DNA of 64,000 nt from Echinometra lucunter (GCA_029962745.1 CM057170.1:23051932-23115931); one strand, 5' to 3'; counted from the stretch's first letter, positions 47,197 through 58,028 are shown. Notes: generated by a model from the letters alone, not told the origin. A program made the numbers and translations.

Positions 47197-47626
47197 TATA
47201 AGTATGTAAAGGCTATTTACATGAAATATCTGTGAAGTACGATTTGAAAAAAAATGTATTCATATGTTCATTTGCTTGATAAAGCTCTGAGGGCAAAAGT
47301 TCGCTGAAAATCGTGTCTTCGGAGAAATTTTTGTTTATTTTTGTTTCAGGGTTTAACGGCATCTCCGAGCAGAACAATCATATTAGAACTACAAACGTAT
47401 CCATGTACATGTAATTGCTAAGTGAACAATAAATGAACCAATAGTTAGGCAAATAAGAATGACCACAATTTGGCCACAAGTTTATGCAAGCAACTGTAGA
47501 AACCGAAATAACGTTTCTTCGATGGATACAGTAATTGCGTCACAAATATATGTATAAAAAATTAAGTAGGACTGCAATAAATAAAAACATTCATCACTTC
47601 ATTATAACGTTTCTTTTTCGTAACAG

Positions 47627-48019
47627 GAGGTACTCTTGAAATAGTGAACATCTCCGCCTCCGATACTGTCGTCATCGAGTCTCCGGGATTCCCTGGTGAG
47701 TATGGCGATAACTTGCTCGTCACGTGGTTGATCCACGTTCCCGACGGCATGACCGCTCTCCTTAAATTCTCCCATTTCGCTCTTGAGTACGACTACGACT
47801 TCCTCATCGTGGGTTTCGGCAGTGAGCCTGGGTTGGAGGAGACGCGGCTAATTACGCTGAGCGGGACCGAACTACCATCGGCTGGGAAATGGGAGGTGAC
47901 TAAGAGAGGCATTGATGGCATCCGTACCAGGCATCAGATATCTTGGCTACAGCTCATTACAGATTCCATTACGGAGGATACCAATTACACCGGGTTCTCT
48001 GTCAACGTCAGTGCAATGG
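47627..48019 (+). CDS. Exon 2: CUB domain 1
   Basis: The exon is 393 bases, phase 1 at both ends, and encodes residues 29-159. It shows the CUB pattern in order: VVIESPGFPGEYGDN, LVTWLIHVPDG, LLKFSHFALEYDYDFLIVGFG, then a C-terminal strand ending TGFSVNVSAM. The usual four cysteines are all absent. The LEYDYD cluster may contribute to a Ca2+ site as in other CUB domains, but this is inference. N-glycosylation sequons are at NIS, NYT and NVS. The acceptor is TTTCTTTTTCGTAACAG and the donor is ATGG then GTAAGC. If the donor is not used, the frame continues 36 codons into the intron. Confidence 0.88.
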
Positions 48020-48045
48020 GTAAGCACATCATTTCAACACCAACA

Positions 48046-48115
48046 GTAGCAAAATTATCATCAGCATCAAAATTGTCATCAGCATCAAAATTATCATCAA
48101 CATCAAAATTATCAA
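48046..48115 (+). repeat. 18-bp minisatellite just inside intron 2
   Basis: About four units of ATCAGCATCAAAATTGTC with variants begin 26 bases after the exon 2 donor. In the exon frame they would encode KLSSAS repeats and then a stop at 48124. Confidence 0.85.
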
Positions 48116-48164
48116 CTTCAACATGAACAACGAAAGCACCACCACCACCATACCATGCACAACC

Positions 48165-48215
48165 GAAAAAAAAAAAAAAAAGAAGAGAAAAAGAGAAAAG
48201 AAAAGAAAAAAAGAG
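48165..48215. repeat. A-rich / AAAGA run
   Basis: An A run followed by GAAAA-type units in intron 2. It may mark a retroposed tail, but no source element is recognised. Confidence 0.6.
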
Positions 48216-48375
48216 CAAACAAAAATCTTGAAGGAGTGGCCAATGACATGGCTGACAGAGGCCGAATTTCGGAATGCTTTGGATTTAAACCTTGTTGTTA
48301 GGCCTCTTGTCTGCATGTCTTTCTATGTCTGACTCTATGTTACTTAATTTTTAAAATGAATGCCATGTTCACTTA

Positions 48376-50008
48376 TAGTCGGTTTGACAATCCTATTTAG
48401 CTAACAGTGTAACCTATATGACCTAGGAAAGTTCTTTCCGTTGAAGATTTTTGGCTGATTTATGGTCCTGTGTGGTCTATGAACATTTTCAGCTTGGTTG
48501 CCCAAACAGAAACTTTGAGCAATTTGCATAATTTGCATAAATCTGTATGCATACAGGTTGTACAACGCAAAGACAACTTACACAGAATGTTCAAACTGAA
48601 CTACGCGCTAATTGTGTATGTGCGCTGATACGGAACTCTAGTAGTGCTGGCCATCTCGTGAATGCAACCTGTAATGAAACGAAACGACCTTAATACACAC
48701 AATCAGATACGGATGCATATCCAACCGGGGTTTGTGGGACATGGAAATCATTTCAGTGCAGGGGGGGGGGGGCGCTACAGGGGACGGGGAGCAGGGGCGA
48801 ATGCCCCCCTGTGATTTTTCAAGTGATACCAAAAAAAAGGGGGGGGGGTAAGGAGAAAAGAAGAAAAAGGAGGAGGAAGAAGAAAGAAGAGGGAGGGGAA
48901 AGAGAGGCCGTGGCTTGCAACTGTATAATACCTATGTTTGTTCATTTAAAACGTCAATAAATTCGCCTGTGGGTCATTTTGCCCCCCCCCCCTCCCGATC
49001 AAAATACGCCGGCACCGCCCCTGTTTCAGCGTTATTTATTTATTTATCGCAATTAGAAATCACGCTTTTGTACTATTATCAACTTGCTAATCTGTGAACA
49101 ACTGTATATTTTGCACCTAGAATGACAGTAGGCCTGCTCCTAATGAACGGCGGTAATATGTGCGCAAGCAGGTTGACAGCCTTCTTGTGTTGTTTTAGTT
49201 TCTTTTGGGGGTACATCTTCGTGTAATTTTACCGTATGGATTAAATTAACGTTATTTGAACACCTGAAAACCAAAAGTATGTTTCCAATTTAACTGTACA
49301 TTTTAAAAAGATTTTTTTTAATGTGATACGATTGTTGCAATCATGTAGGGGGCATAATGATGTAACATATGTATCTATTCAATTATAAGGCTTTGTATTT
49401 TTGTTAAAATGCTAGAGCCCAAACATTTTCCCACTGATATGTAATTCTGTGCGTAAACGCTACTTAAGTCCGACTAGAATATGACTGCAGTAATCATTTT
49501 TTTAAAGATAGGCGTAAAGGAAGAATATACCGCTGTTAGTACCTTTCTTTATGAATGCATAAGACTAAGTTTTCAATCATTATAGATAACGAAGTTGACA
49601 TATCCTTGATATTTAGTACTAAACCCTGACCTGTAATTGCAAACATATGATTAAACTTTATTCAACATCCCTACAAAACCTCCTGTTTTATGGAAGAATA
49701 CACTAGTGTACCCCATTCGTTTCATCAAAGGTTGAATTCACAAGACTGACAACGCTATTACAGTTCCGTGTCACCGCACATACATAATTAGTACGGAGTT
49801 CAGTTTACACAGTGTAAGTTGTCTTGCCAAGTTGTCTTGCTTGGCATATCCTTTATTCATATAAATTTATGTAAATTATGCAAATTGCTCAAAGTTGCTG
49901 TTTGGGCAACCAAGCTGAAAATGTTCACAAACCACATAGGAAGCTAAATCAATGAAAAAACTTCAACGGAAAGAACTTTTCTAGGTCTGCAAATTGTCAA
50001 ACCGACTA
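48376..50008. mobile_element. Foldback DNA element, 1633 bp
   Basis: TAGTCGGTTTGACAAT at the left faces ATTGTCAAACCGACTA at the right. The arms stay alignable over about 260 bases (GAACATTTTCAGCTTGGTTG facing CAACCAAGCTGAAAATGTTC). TTA directly flanks both ends (48373-48375 and 50009-50011), fitting a 3-bp target duplication. The interior has a poly-G repeat block (about 48755-49025) and no transposase. Confidence 0.8.
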
Positions 50009-50011
50009 TTA

Positions 50012-50800
50012 CTATTAAAATACTAATAAATGTCACTTTTTATTTCATGTTCAAAATTCAATTTCCAACTTTCATTTCAATTTCAATTTCAAATTTCCAT
50101 TTTTACATTTAATTGTCCATTATGGTCTTCCTTAATTTACCCGAACGAAAATTTGGAAAAGATACTCCCGATGTGGTTCATTTTAGCCTACGAAATTTCA
50201 TTCTACGAAGCAACGCGCATGCATTTCGCCTAACATCAGTTGGAATCTTTAACCTATTGGCTACTGGAACCAGGTTACCCCTGTATTAAGCCTATGGGAA
50301 CAAGAATTCAGTAGTCAATAGGTTAATACCCGAGACACTTTCGAGCGTTGTCTGAAATACTACTGACAAACCTCGGTGCAATAAAATACCCTCTATGTAT
50401 CCATCGATTTCTTTTTGATATTTTGTTCACTTTGTATATTTCATGAAATGTGCTTACATGCTACCTCATACTTGCTCTTGTGACGAAATGTTTGTTATCG
50501 CTATGAATATTGATGTGATTCTTTGCTGTAAATCTCGCCTGTCTTCAGGCATGTGTTAAAATCTTCATCAGGGATGCAGCCCTGTATGATATTTGAAACC
50601 TTTTGCTGCGTCTGCAGACACGTTTGGCTTTGTGTCTATTAAGATTAAGATAAATAATAAAAACCAGGACTACGTTCTTAAATATGTGTTGTTTGTACTC
50701 AATAAGAAATGAAAATATAGAAGAAAAAAAAAGCAGAAAAGCACGTACATTACAAATCCGACAACCTCTTTCATCCTTTTTGCACCCTCGTTCTCTTGCA
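50012..50800. other. Intronic stretch without recognised features
   Basis: AT-rich sequence up to the polypyrimidine tract of exon 3. A near-perfect short pair (TAACCTATTGGCTACTGG and TGAATTCAGTAGTCAATAGG) lies around 50252-50325. Confidence 0.45.
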
Positions 50801-50808
50801 CCTGAAAG

Positions 50809-50986
50809 AGGAAGGAGTAGATGACGTACCGGAAAATCATGAAGACGGAAAGATTCACCTTCCTAACTTCAATTGGGGATCCGATATAAAGTATTTCACC
50901 GCGTCTACATTACTATCGTACGTTTTCGAAGCGCCTGTTGGGGCTGCTATAGGAATGTACTTGAAAAAGTTCCAAACAACTGATCG
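50809..50986 (+). CDS. Exon 3: N-terminal half of CUB domain 2
   Basis: The 178-base exon enters in phase 1 and leaves in phase 2. A pyrimidine-rich tract precedes the acceptor (ACCTGAAAG). The neighbouring AG two bases on would put a stop in frame, which fixes this choice. It encodes an acidic linker (EEGVDDVPENHEDG) and then the first CUB strands: STLLSYVFEAPVGAAIGMYL then KKFQTTDR, matching the Y-x-F-x-APxG and KxFxxT/E pattern of CUB domains. There is no cysteine. The donor is CG then GTAAGTCG. Exon 4 completes the domain. Confidence 0.8.
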
Positions 50987-51204
50987 GTAAGTCGTTTTTC
51001 TTCTGAAGCACTATCCATTTTTTTGAAATTACATGTGGAACATCAGGCCAAAAGGTCCAATTTCATCTTTTTTTACGTATACGTAAACGAGCCAGGCGCT
51101 CGGCATATAAGAATGGAGGAGGAAAATAATTAATAAATTATGCTATGCAGGGCCCGCTGGAAGAATAGCTAAAGTTGTTACCCTGGGTGCAGGTGAATAA
51201 GGGC

Positions 51205-51246
51205 TATTATTATTATTATTATTATCATCATTTTTATTATTATCAT
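51205..51246. repeat. ATT microsatellite
   Basis: Short imperfect ATT/ATC run. Confidence 0.85.
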
Positions 51247-51365
51247 TGGCTCATTTTTTTTCCATAAATTCCAACAAGGCCACATTTGGAAATGATTAAA
51301 CTTCTTTCACAGAACTGAAAATCGTTAATAGTAGGCTAAATTTCAACAGTGCTTCCACAACATCA

Positions 51366-51440
51366 AAAGGTGGCCCAGTGGATTAGGCGTCTGCTGCATG
51401 TCAGACCAAAAGAACCGGATTCGAATCCTACAAGGGCGGA
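51366..51440 (+). mobile_element. tRNA-like SINE fragment
   Basis: Box A (TGGCCCAGTGG) and box B (GATTCGAATCC) lie at tRNA-like spacing, with a possible anticodon stem (GTCTG and CAGAC). The acceptor ends do not pair, so this is not a functional tRNA. Confidence 0.55.
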
Positions 51441-52185
51441 TGCCTGTCAGCAGTGGCGTAATGAGTAAAGTATTTTTAGGGGGCTGCTCCTTCTCAGACA
51501 CACTGCAAGCAATGTGTCTGAGAAGGAGGTGTCTGTGTGATTTTCTCTGCTGAAAAAAATCCATTTAATCCATCTTTTTCTCTTCGAAATCAATCAACAA
51601 ATTGCTGAAATTCTGCTTTTTAAGGATCCCAAGCTCCATGGCAGTGGATTATTTTCTGATTTTGACCAACCTAAGTTGTGAATTTTGAGAAACAATTTTT
51701 GGCTTTCTCAATGCTGAATGCTACATCATTATTGTGGTCTCATATATTCAAGTCTGTAAGAGTAACCAGTATTAAATTTTAACTTTCAATTGAACTGCAA
51801 AGGATCTGTTTTTTCCCTTGATAGATCTACAAAATGAAGGATAATTTGTTGAATATATATGTCTGGACGTCACAAATGTAGTTTTTACCTGTAATTTTTA
51901 CTACAAAATAAATAGGGTCTACTTGGTTATGTCAATGACATACCGGTAAGTCTGACTTTGGCAAGTTTTACTATCTTGTGACTGTGCTACTATCAGCCTG
52001 CCAGCAGTAACTTACTGCTATACCACAGCAAGCTACAGTGCGAGATTATTGTCATCGTGGGTTCCGGGTACAGGGCACAGCATTCTTTCCTTTCTTTCTA
52101 TTTATCCTTCTTTTGTTGAACAAAGCATTACAAGTAAGACAAGTCATTACATCTACATGTAGTCTAGATCTAGATCTGTATCTGA

Positions 52186-52605
52186 TTGTGTGAAAATGAT
52201 GGTGGTTGCATCTCTTGCAAAACAGTCAAGAAGTGGTATGCTGCACGTCTACTTGCTTTCAACTCAAGATCCCTAAGCCATTTTGCTATTCTTTTACTAC
52301 TTAGTGGCCAGGTTGAGACCAACCCAGGGCCATCAACGAACAACCTGCAACCAGATCATTCATGTGCGATTTGTCAAGGTGCAGTCCTTGATGATGCTGT
52401 TATCTTATGTGATGCATGTGGATATTGGTGTCACATTTCATGTGTGAGCATTTCACCAAGCTCATACCAATGCCTTGCTAATAAATTGACGAGCTTCTCT
52501 TGGATTTGTATCAAATGTGGTTTGCCAAATGTTGGTTCCACTACACACCTCACAAAAAGTTGTCTTAGGATCATAGCTCAAATATTTAGACACTTAATTT
52601 GTTGA
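52186..52605 (+). pseudogene. Retrotransposon N-terminus: 2A-like sequence and PHD finger
   Basis: The open frame contains LLLLSGQVETNPGP (NPGP at 52321-52332), a 2A-like ribosome-skipping motif of the kind known in sea-urchin non-LTR elements. The normally conserved Asp before V-E is Gln here. A C4HC3 PHD finger follows, with ligand pairs CAIC, CDAC, HISC and CIKC. The frame then ends, and the endonuclease must lie in or after the assembly gap. Activity is doubtful because of the Asp change and downstream breaks. Confidence 0.8.
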
Positions 52606-52743
52606 ATTTGAATAAAGAATGTGAGCACAATGGTGATTCATATGCTAATACCCCCAAAATAAAAGTTGCAGCAATCCCTATTTATATGGCAGTCTCTATT
52701 CACAGACTGGATTTCTGGCTGTCAACTTCATCTCTTTGTATTT

Positions 52744-53075
52744 GGACAAAGGGTGTAAACAAAAACACAGAGGTGGTCTATAATATCTGTCAAAACATAT
52801 GCTGATCAAAGTCATTTCAAATGCATGAGGCAATGGATGTCCGGCAGGATGCCATCTCTCATTTTCAGACAACCTAGGCATTCTTTTGAGCATTGACAGT
52901 TTTTCTTGCCGGACATCCATTGCCTCATGCCATCTCTCATTTTCAGAAAATCTCGGCATCCTTTTGAGTGCTGACACTTTTCCTTGCTGGACATCCATTG
53001 CCTCATGCATTTGGCATGACTTTGATCGCCACATGTTTTGACCACCTCTGTGTTTTTGTTTATACCCTATTGTCC
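52744..53075. mobile_element. Foldback MITE inside the retrotransposon
   Basis: GGACAAAGGGTGTAAACAAA at the left faces TTTGTTTATACCCTATTGTC at the right, and the pairing continues through ACACAGAGGTGGT and ACCACCTCTGTGT. Inside, GGACATCCATTGCCTCATGC and its inverse occur three times with CATCTCTCATTTTCAGA blocks at about 80-base period. Confidence 0.75.
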
Positions 53076-53086
53076 GCTAGAGAGAT

Positions 53087-53586
53087 NNNNNNNNNNNNNN
53101 NNNNNNNNNNNNNNNNNNNNNNNNNNNNNNNNNNNNNNNNNNNNNNNNNNNNNNNNNNNNNNNNNNNNNNNNNNNNNNNNNNNNNNNNNNNNNNNNNNNN
53201 NNNNNNNNNNNNNNNNNNNNNNNNNNNNNNNNNNNNNNNNNNNNNNNNNNNNNNNNNNNNNNNNNNNNNNNNNNNNNNNNNNNNNNNNNNNNNNNNNNNN
53301 NNNNNNNNNNNNNNNNNNNNNNNNNNNNNNNNNNNNNNNNNNNNNNNNNNNNNNNNNNNNNNNNNNNNNNNNNNNNNNNNNNNNNNNNNNNNNNNNNNNN
53401 NNNNNNNNNNNNNNNNNNNNNNNNNNNNNNNNNNNNNNNNNNNNNNNNNNNNNNNNNNNNNNNNNNNNNNNNNNNNNNNNNNNNNNNNNNNNNNNNNNNN
53501 NNNNNNNNNNNNNNNNNNNNNNNNNNNNNNNNNNNNNNNNNNNNNNNNNNNNNNNNNNNNNNNNNNNNNNNNNNNNNNNNNNNNNN
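53087..53586. other. Assembly gap of 500 N
   Basis: Exactly 500 unknown bases, a conventional placeholder length, so the true distance is unknown. It hides the part of the retrotransposon between the PHD finger and the endonuclease. Confidence 0.99.
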
Positions 53587-53589
53587 GCA

Positions 53590-54300
53590 AGCAAACTTCA
53601 AGGCTACCGTTGCACAAGACAAACCAGATGTTATATACCAACGTACTGAATTTTCCCTAATAATTATCTGATCTTCATCAAGGACAGCGGCAAACATGGT
53701 GGAGTATTTTCCTGTCATCTACAGCTCACTGATCGTTAGTGCATGTTCTGATTTCGATATGGACTGTGAACTACAGTGGTGCAACATCCAGCTCGAAAAC
53801 AGTAAATCCCTCTTCTTGTGTAGCTATTACTGCCATCCAAGTAACCGGTCTGCTAGTTTAGCGGGTCGTCATGATTCACTGTCAAAGTTGATGTCCAAAC
53901 ATCATAGACGACTACCAATACTGTAATCGCTGGAGACTTCAATCATCCAAATATTAATTGGGAATCCCTGTCGACCACAGATCCTGCAAGTGCAGCATCT
54001 CACCAGTGATTACTGGACATCCTTCTTCAGTTCTCGCTCTTCCATACTGTACATAAAAGGCCAGCCTCAGTTAACTTACTCGAAATCGTCGTCACCACAA
54101 ATCCAGCATTTGTTGAGGATCTTTTTATACACCCAGATATATCAGACCACAGCATCCTTGTCTTCAAGCTTTCAGCAAGTGCAAAGATTCAAGTCAAACC
54201 ACCAAGAAAGGTCTATCAGTTTCAGTAGACAGATCCTGAATGCCTCAAAAAGGCTGCTGAAGATTTCTCTAAAGAGTTTCTCGAAAGTAATCCAGAGAAA
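53590..54300 (+). pseudogene. Retrotransposon endonuclease region, fragmented
   Basis: Pieces in different frames show SLFLCSYYCHPSNRS, AGDFNHPNINW (the conserved GDFN block of apurinic-like endonucleases) and ISDHSILVFKL (the SDH block). At least four stops or frame changes separate them. This domain nicks the target DNA in intact elements. Confidence 0.75.
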
Positions 54301-54306
54301 CGGAGT

Positions 54307-55443
54307 GTGGAGGAAAATTGGAACATGATTAGAACTTTTCTCAACAACTGTTTGTCTCAACTTGTGCCGTCGAAGATGACCAAAGGCGAAAGACACCTAC
54401 CTTGGATAACACCTACGATCAAGCGTCAGATGCGCAAGAGAGACCGACTGTTCCAGAAAGCTCGTCGGCTATATGCTACTGTTGGTTGGGAAACGTACAG
54501 ACGTTTCTTCAACCAAGCTGTTAAGATAGTTCACAAGGCACATTCTGACTATATCAATACAATCATTGAGCTAGTCTTACCCGATAATCCAAAAAGATTC
54601 TGGTCGTACATCAATTCCTGCCGTACAGAGAACCTTGGAATACCCTCACTTCGGTGGGCATAGAAGTTGTGTACAACACCATCATGGTCATTCCTCTTTC
54701 AGCAAAGTTACAAAAGTGGTAAGGTCCCATCCCAACGAAGGCAAGCTCTTGTCACATCGATCCATAAGTCGGGGGATAAAAGTGATCCATCCAACTATAG
54801 GCCAATTTCTTTGACTTATATCTCCTGCAAAGTCATGGAACACTTCATCGTGAGCCACATTTCCAAGCACATTGCAGCAAATAACATTCTTGCCGATTCA
54901 AACCATGGCTTTCGACAAGGGTTATCAACTGCAACTCAACTCACCTCGCCAGTCCACGAGTGGTCTCAAACACCGCAAAGTCGTAGTCAGTCTGATGCTG
55001 TTTTTCTAGACTTCCTGAAAGCCTTCGATAGAGTGCTACCTGAGCGACTTTCCATCAAGCTACGATATTATGGCATCTATGGGGATTCTCTCAACAGGAT
55101 CCGTGCTTTCTTGGCAGGAAGGACAAAATCTGTTGTTGTTGATGGGAGCCGATCATCATGGAAGGAGGTCTCATCAGGAGTACCGCAGGGTTCAGTTATC
55201 GGTCCTAATCTCTTCTTGCTTTATACCAATGACATACCAGATGACATCTCATCATCCATTCGTCTCTTTGCCGATGATTGTGTAATTTATCGTGAAATTT
55301 TATCAGAATCTGACTACAACGCTTTGCAACAAGACCTCCTTACATTATCTTCATGGTCATCTACCTGGCTCATGCACTTCAACATTAAAAAATGTGTTGT
55401 GATGTCTTTTACTCGGAAATGCAGTCCAAAGATCTACCAATAG
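54307..55443 (+). pseudogene. Retrotransposon reverse transcriptase
   Basis: Two frames, separated by a stop at 54661, carry the linker and the polymerase. Blocks include SIHKSGDKSDPSNYRPISL, HGFRQGLSTATQL, FLDFLKAFDRV (motif A), SSGVPQGSVIGPNLFLLYTN (motif B) and LFADDCVIYR (motif C, FADD at 55267-55278). Catalytic residues are preserved, but the frame ends at a stop after SPKIYQ. The block order and wording fit the CR1/L2 side of the jockey superfamily. Confidence 0.85.
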
Positions 55444-55449
55444 CACCTT

Positions 55450-56049
55450 CAGGATGATATTGTTCCAAGAGTCACGGAGTATAAGTACCTGGATATAACT
55501 GTAACACCTGACCTTCGCTGGAATAAAAACTGCTAAAATATCAGGAAAAAAGCCCGCAAAACCCTGGGGCTTATTCGCCGAGCTCTTTCTCCATGCTCAA
55601 GAGAAGTAAAGTCCAGAGCCTACACAGCACTGGTTCGGCCCCAGCTTGAATATGCTTCTGTGGCATGGAATCCCTACACCTCGACTGCTATCAACAGCCT
55701 TGAGCAAGTACAAAAAACAGCAGCTCGGTTCGCTGCGCATGACTACAGGTGGTCTACACCAACTTCGCATTACACCATCGGCGACTTCTGGACAATGATT
55801 CTGTTTTACAAGATTCAGTATGGACTAGTCAACATGCCAATGCCAGCTGCAGTCACCCCAGCAACATATCTTGCAAGGAAAGACCACGCACTGAAGTTTG
55901 CTGTACCAAAATCATTAATAGACTCTTACAAATATTCCTTCTTCCCAAGGACAATCCGGATATGGAACCACCTGCCTGGTGAAGTTATATATACCACTAG
56001 ACAACCAGCATTCAAAGAGGCTGCGCTCCCCATTATTAGAAATCTGTAG
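55450..56049 (+). pseudogene. Retrotransposon C-terminal domain
   Basis: After one or two breaks the frame resumes with EYKYLDITVTPDLRW, RPQLEYASVAWNPYT, LEQVQKTAARF and RTIRIWNHLPGEV. These are the C-terminal blocks found in jockey, CR1 and L2 proteins. The terminal stop is at about 56047. The 3' UTR then runs to an A-rich stretch near 56247-56256. Confidence 0.8.
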
Positions 56050-56290
56050 CCTCCAACTGGATCTCTTGTTCTTTGAGATTTATCCAGATTTTTACTTGCA
56101 CAACGCACTCTCTTTTTATTGTAAAATAGAGATCTTCACAATGACACTTCTTCACAACACATTGCTTAGTTCATTCCAGTTTAGCTTTTTGGAGGTGCAA
56201 GAAGAATTATCTCAAGTATCAAGTATGCACTGCGTTTACCCTCCCTAAAAAAAAAGACAAATAAGATTTTTAAAAAACAGGAGGGGTCCA

Positions 56291-57254
56291 CCCTGATAGC
56301 ATACGAACGTCTTTAAGACGTCAAGAACTGGTCATAAACTGGTCCATACGTCGTATGTCGTATACACGACTATTTTACGACAACCTTATGACGTCTTTAT
56401 AATTATAACCAAAATTTTCTCAAATTCTTGTTTGAACACATATTTTACGTCAAATATTTACCACTTTTTAACGTCTTTTTAAAAGACCAGAATAAGACGT
56501 ATTTTACGTCAATTATTTCCCACTTTATAACAGCTTTTTTAAAGACCATACTATGACGTGTTTACGTCAGTTTTACGTCGTGATATGACTGTAATAGTTG
56601 ATCGTGATTCATGAATATTCATGAATGACGAGAAATGGCTAAACTTCGTGAAAAAAGGAAGAGAACATTTGAATTTTAACATTTTATTCAATGATTGCAC
56701 TGCTGATTTAATGAACAATGTACTTCCATGTTGGACACCATTCAGTTAATGTCATGGGCAGGGTATTTCCGAATGTATCAAGAAATTGTAATTTCTAACT
56801 TTTTTTTTCAAGTACTACACTACAGTCCACATATATAGTAATGTCGATACAAACATCAGTAGTTAGGTATAGGATGTAGGATTTTAGGATATAGGGCTAG
56901 TATAGGACGATCTATAGGCTAGAACATTAACAAAGAGGAAACATCATAATGTTGAATACATTCTAATATATATTTTATAAACCAGCTTTGAAGCTTTGAC
57001 GTCTTTATGATATGATTTTTACCACTCTGTGAGCTTCGTTTGGGTCGTAAAAACGTCATAAAGACGGTTTTTTTCCCCGACCAATATGATGTAAAATTGA
57101 CGTAAAAATATGTCATATGACGTCTTATTTTACGTCGTGTGCTAGTGCAAAGTATCGTCTTAAAGACGTATATATAATACGTAAATAAGACGTATGACAC
57201 GACTTTAAAAAGACGTATATATGATGTTATTCTTACCAGTTTCTGCTATCAGGG
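56291..57254. mobile_element. ACGTC-rich TIR element, 964 bp
   Basis: CCCTGATAGCA at the left faces TGCTATCAGGG at the right. The two flanks hold many ACGTC, GACGT and TTTTACGTCA units (ACGTCTTTAAGACGTC near the left end), while the middle (about 56600-56990) is ordinary AT-rich sequence. No transposase is seen. Confidence 0.75.
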
Positions 57255-57828
57255 CAGCTGTTGATAAGCAAAAATATGTCCTCAAGGAAAATGAATAATA
57301 CAGAATTAAAAAAAGGCACAATCGGTAAGATAATGAAGAAAATTCGATGCAATAACAATGTTGAAGATATGCAAACAATAACTAAAAAAACCCTGGGTCG
57401 TGAAAAAGGGGGGGGGGGGGCAGCCCCCGAACCCCAACCAGTAGAGCCCTCATTGTTTACTGCATCATCGTATATATAAAACATGATGGAAAGTAGGGAT
57501 TGTCATTATGTTGTTGATATTATAAATGGTGTGGATATATATATTTCAGAGGTTTGTAATTTCAAGTTTTTCATTCAATTAATAACTTAAAAAATTATTG
57601 AAGGATCTTGTAGATAATTTAGCCACACCACTACTTTTCAAAATTTAATCATTGATTCCATGAAATAGTGACTGCGATTTACCCTACTTAATTTTGTACA
57701 TGCTGTCTCGCAACGAATTATGGTCTATCCGTGTTTACAATGCGTGATATGTTTTCTTCGAGTTATTCGCCTGTATTCTATTTTCAGAGGTCTGGTCAAA
57801 ATTGTCAAAAGCTATTTCTCCCCTGCAG

Positions 57829-58028
57829 GAGTGCTGTATTGTACTTTGGAGAAGGGAAGGAGGTAGGTAAGCGAGACACCGTATTACACCGCCTTGTTGA
57901 CACCACCGAACAATTCGATGCATTTCCTGTCGAGAGCAAGGACCGATGGATGTGGGTGAAGTTCACCAGTAGCTACAAAGTAACCCCGCAACCGAGTGGC
58001 TTCAAATTACAAATAACCGCGATAAAGC
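57829..58028 (+). CDS. Exon 4: C-terminal half of CUB domain 2
   Basis: The exon has 200 bases, phase 2 in and phase 1 out. The strong acceptor TTTCTCCCCTGCAG joins exon 3 to read TTDRSAVLYFGEG, the CUB strand with its G-x-G turn. Later blocks are VESKDRWMWVKFTSSYK and PSGFKLQITAIK, the final strands of a CUB fold. There is no cysteine. In place of the common SD of calcium-binding CUBs there is SS, so a Ca2+ site is unlikely in this domain. The donor is AAGC then GTAAGA. An upstream AG (TTTTCAG near 57787) would add in-frame disruption and is not favoured. Confidence 0.85.

Larger units (their letters stand above)
27020..47626 (+). other. Intron 1, about 20.6 kb, filled with mobile elements
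   Basis: GTAAGTCT donor at 27020 and TTTCTTTTTCGTAACAG acceptor ending at 47626. It carries a SINE, at least five foldback or TIR elements, two Penelope-like elements, paired tRNA-derived SINEs and several TA microsatellites. I found no host exon inside it. Confidence 0.75.
51950..56270 (+). mobile_element. Decayed non-LTR retrotransposon (jockey superfamily, CR1/L2-like)
   Basis: A 2A-like N-terminus with PHD finger, an apurinic endonuclease-like region and a reverse transcriptase with FADD follow in order on the plus strand, ending in an A-rich 3' tail near 56245-56265. Many stops and frame changes break it. It is further interrupted by a MITE (52744-53075) and the assembly gap. The 5' boundary is approximate. 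Confidence 0.85.
50995..57828 (+). other. Intron 3, with retrotransposon and TIR elements
   Basis: Contains a SINE-like repeat (51366-51440), a decayed non-LTR retrotransposon (about 51950-56270), an assembly gap and an ACGTC-rich TIR element (56291-57254). Confidence 0.7.

Noticed and set aside
48029..48332. Open frames across the intron 2 minisatellite on either strand
   Set aside because: Driven by the 18-bp repeat and A-rich run. Only the exon 2 frame extension is worth testing, and it is listed as a finding.
53038..53718. Long open frames across the run of N
   Set aside because: They are open only because unknown bases contain no stop codons.
57787..57828. Alternative exon 4 acceptor at TTTTCAG
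   Set aside because: Using it would add 41 bases and shift phase relative to exon 3. The CTGCAG acceptor at 57828 restores the CUB strand exactly.
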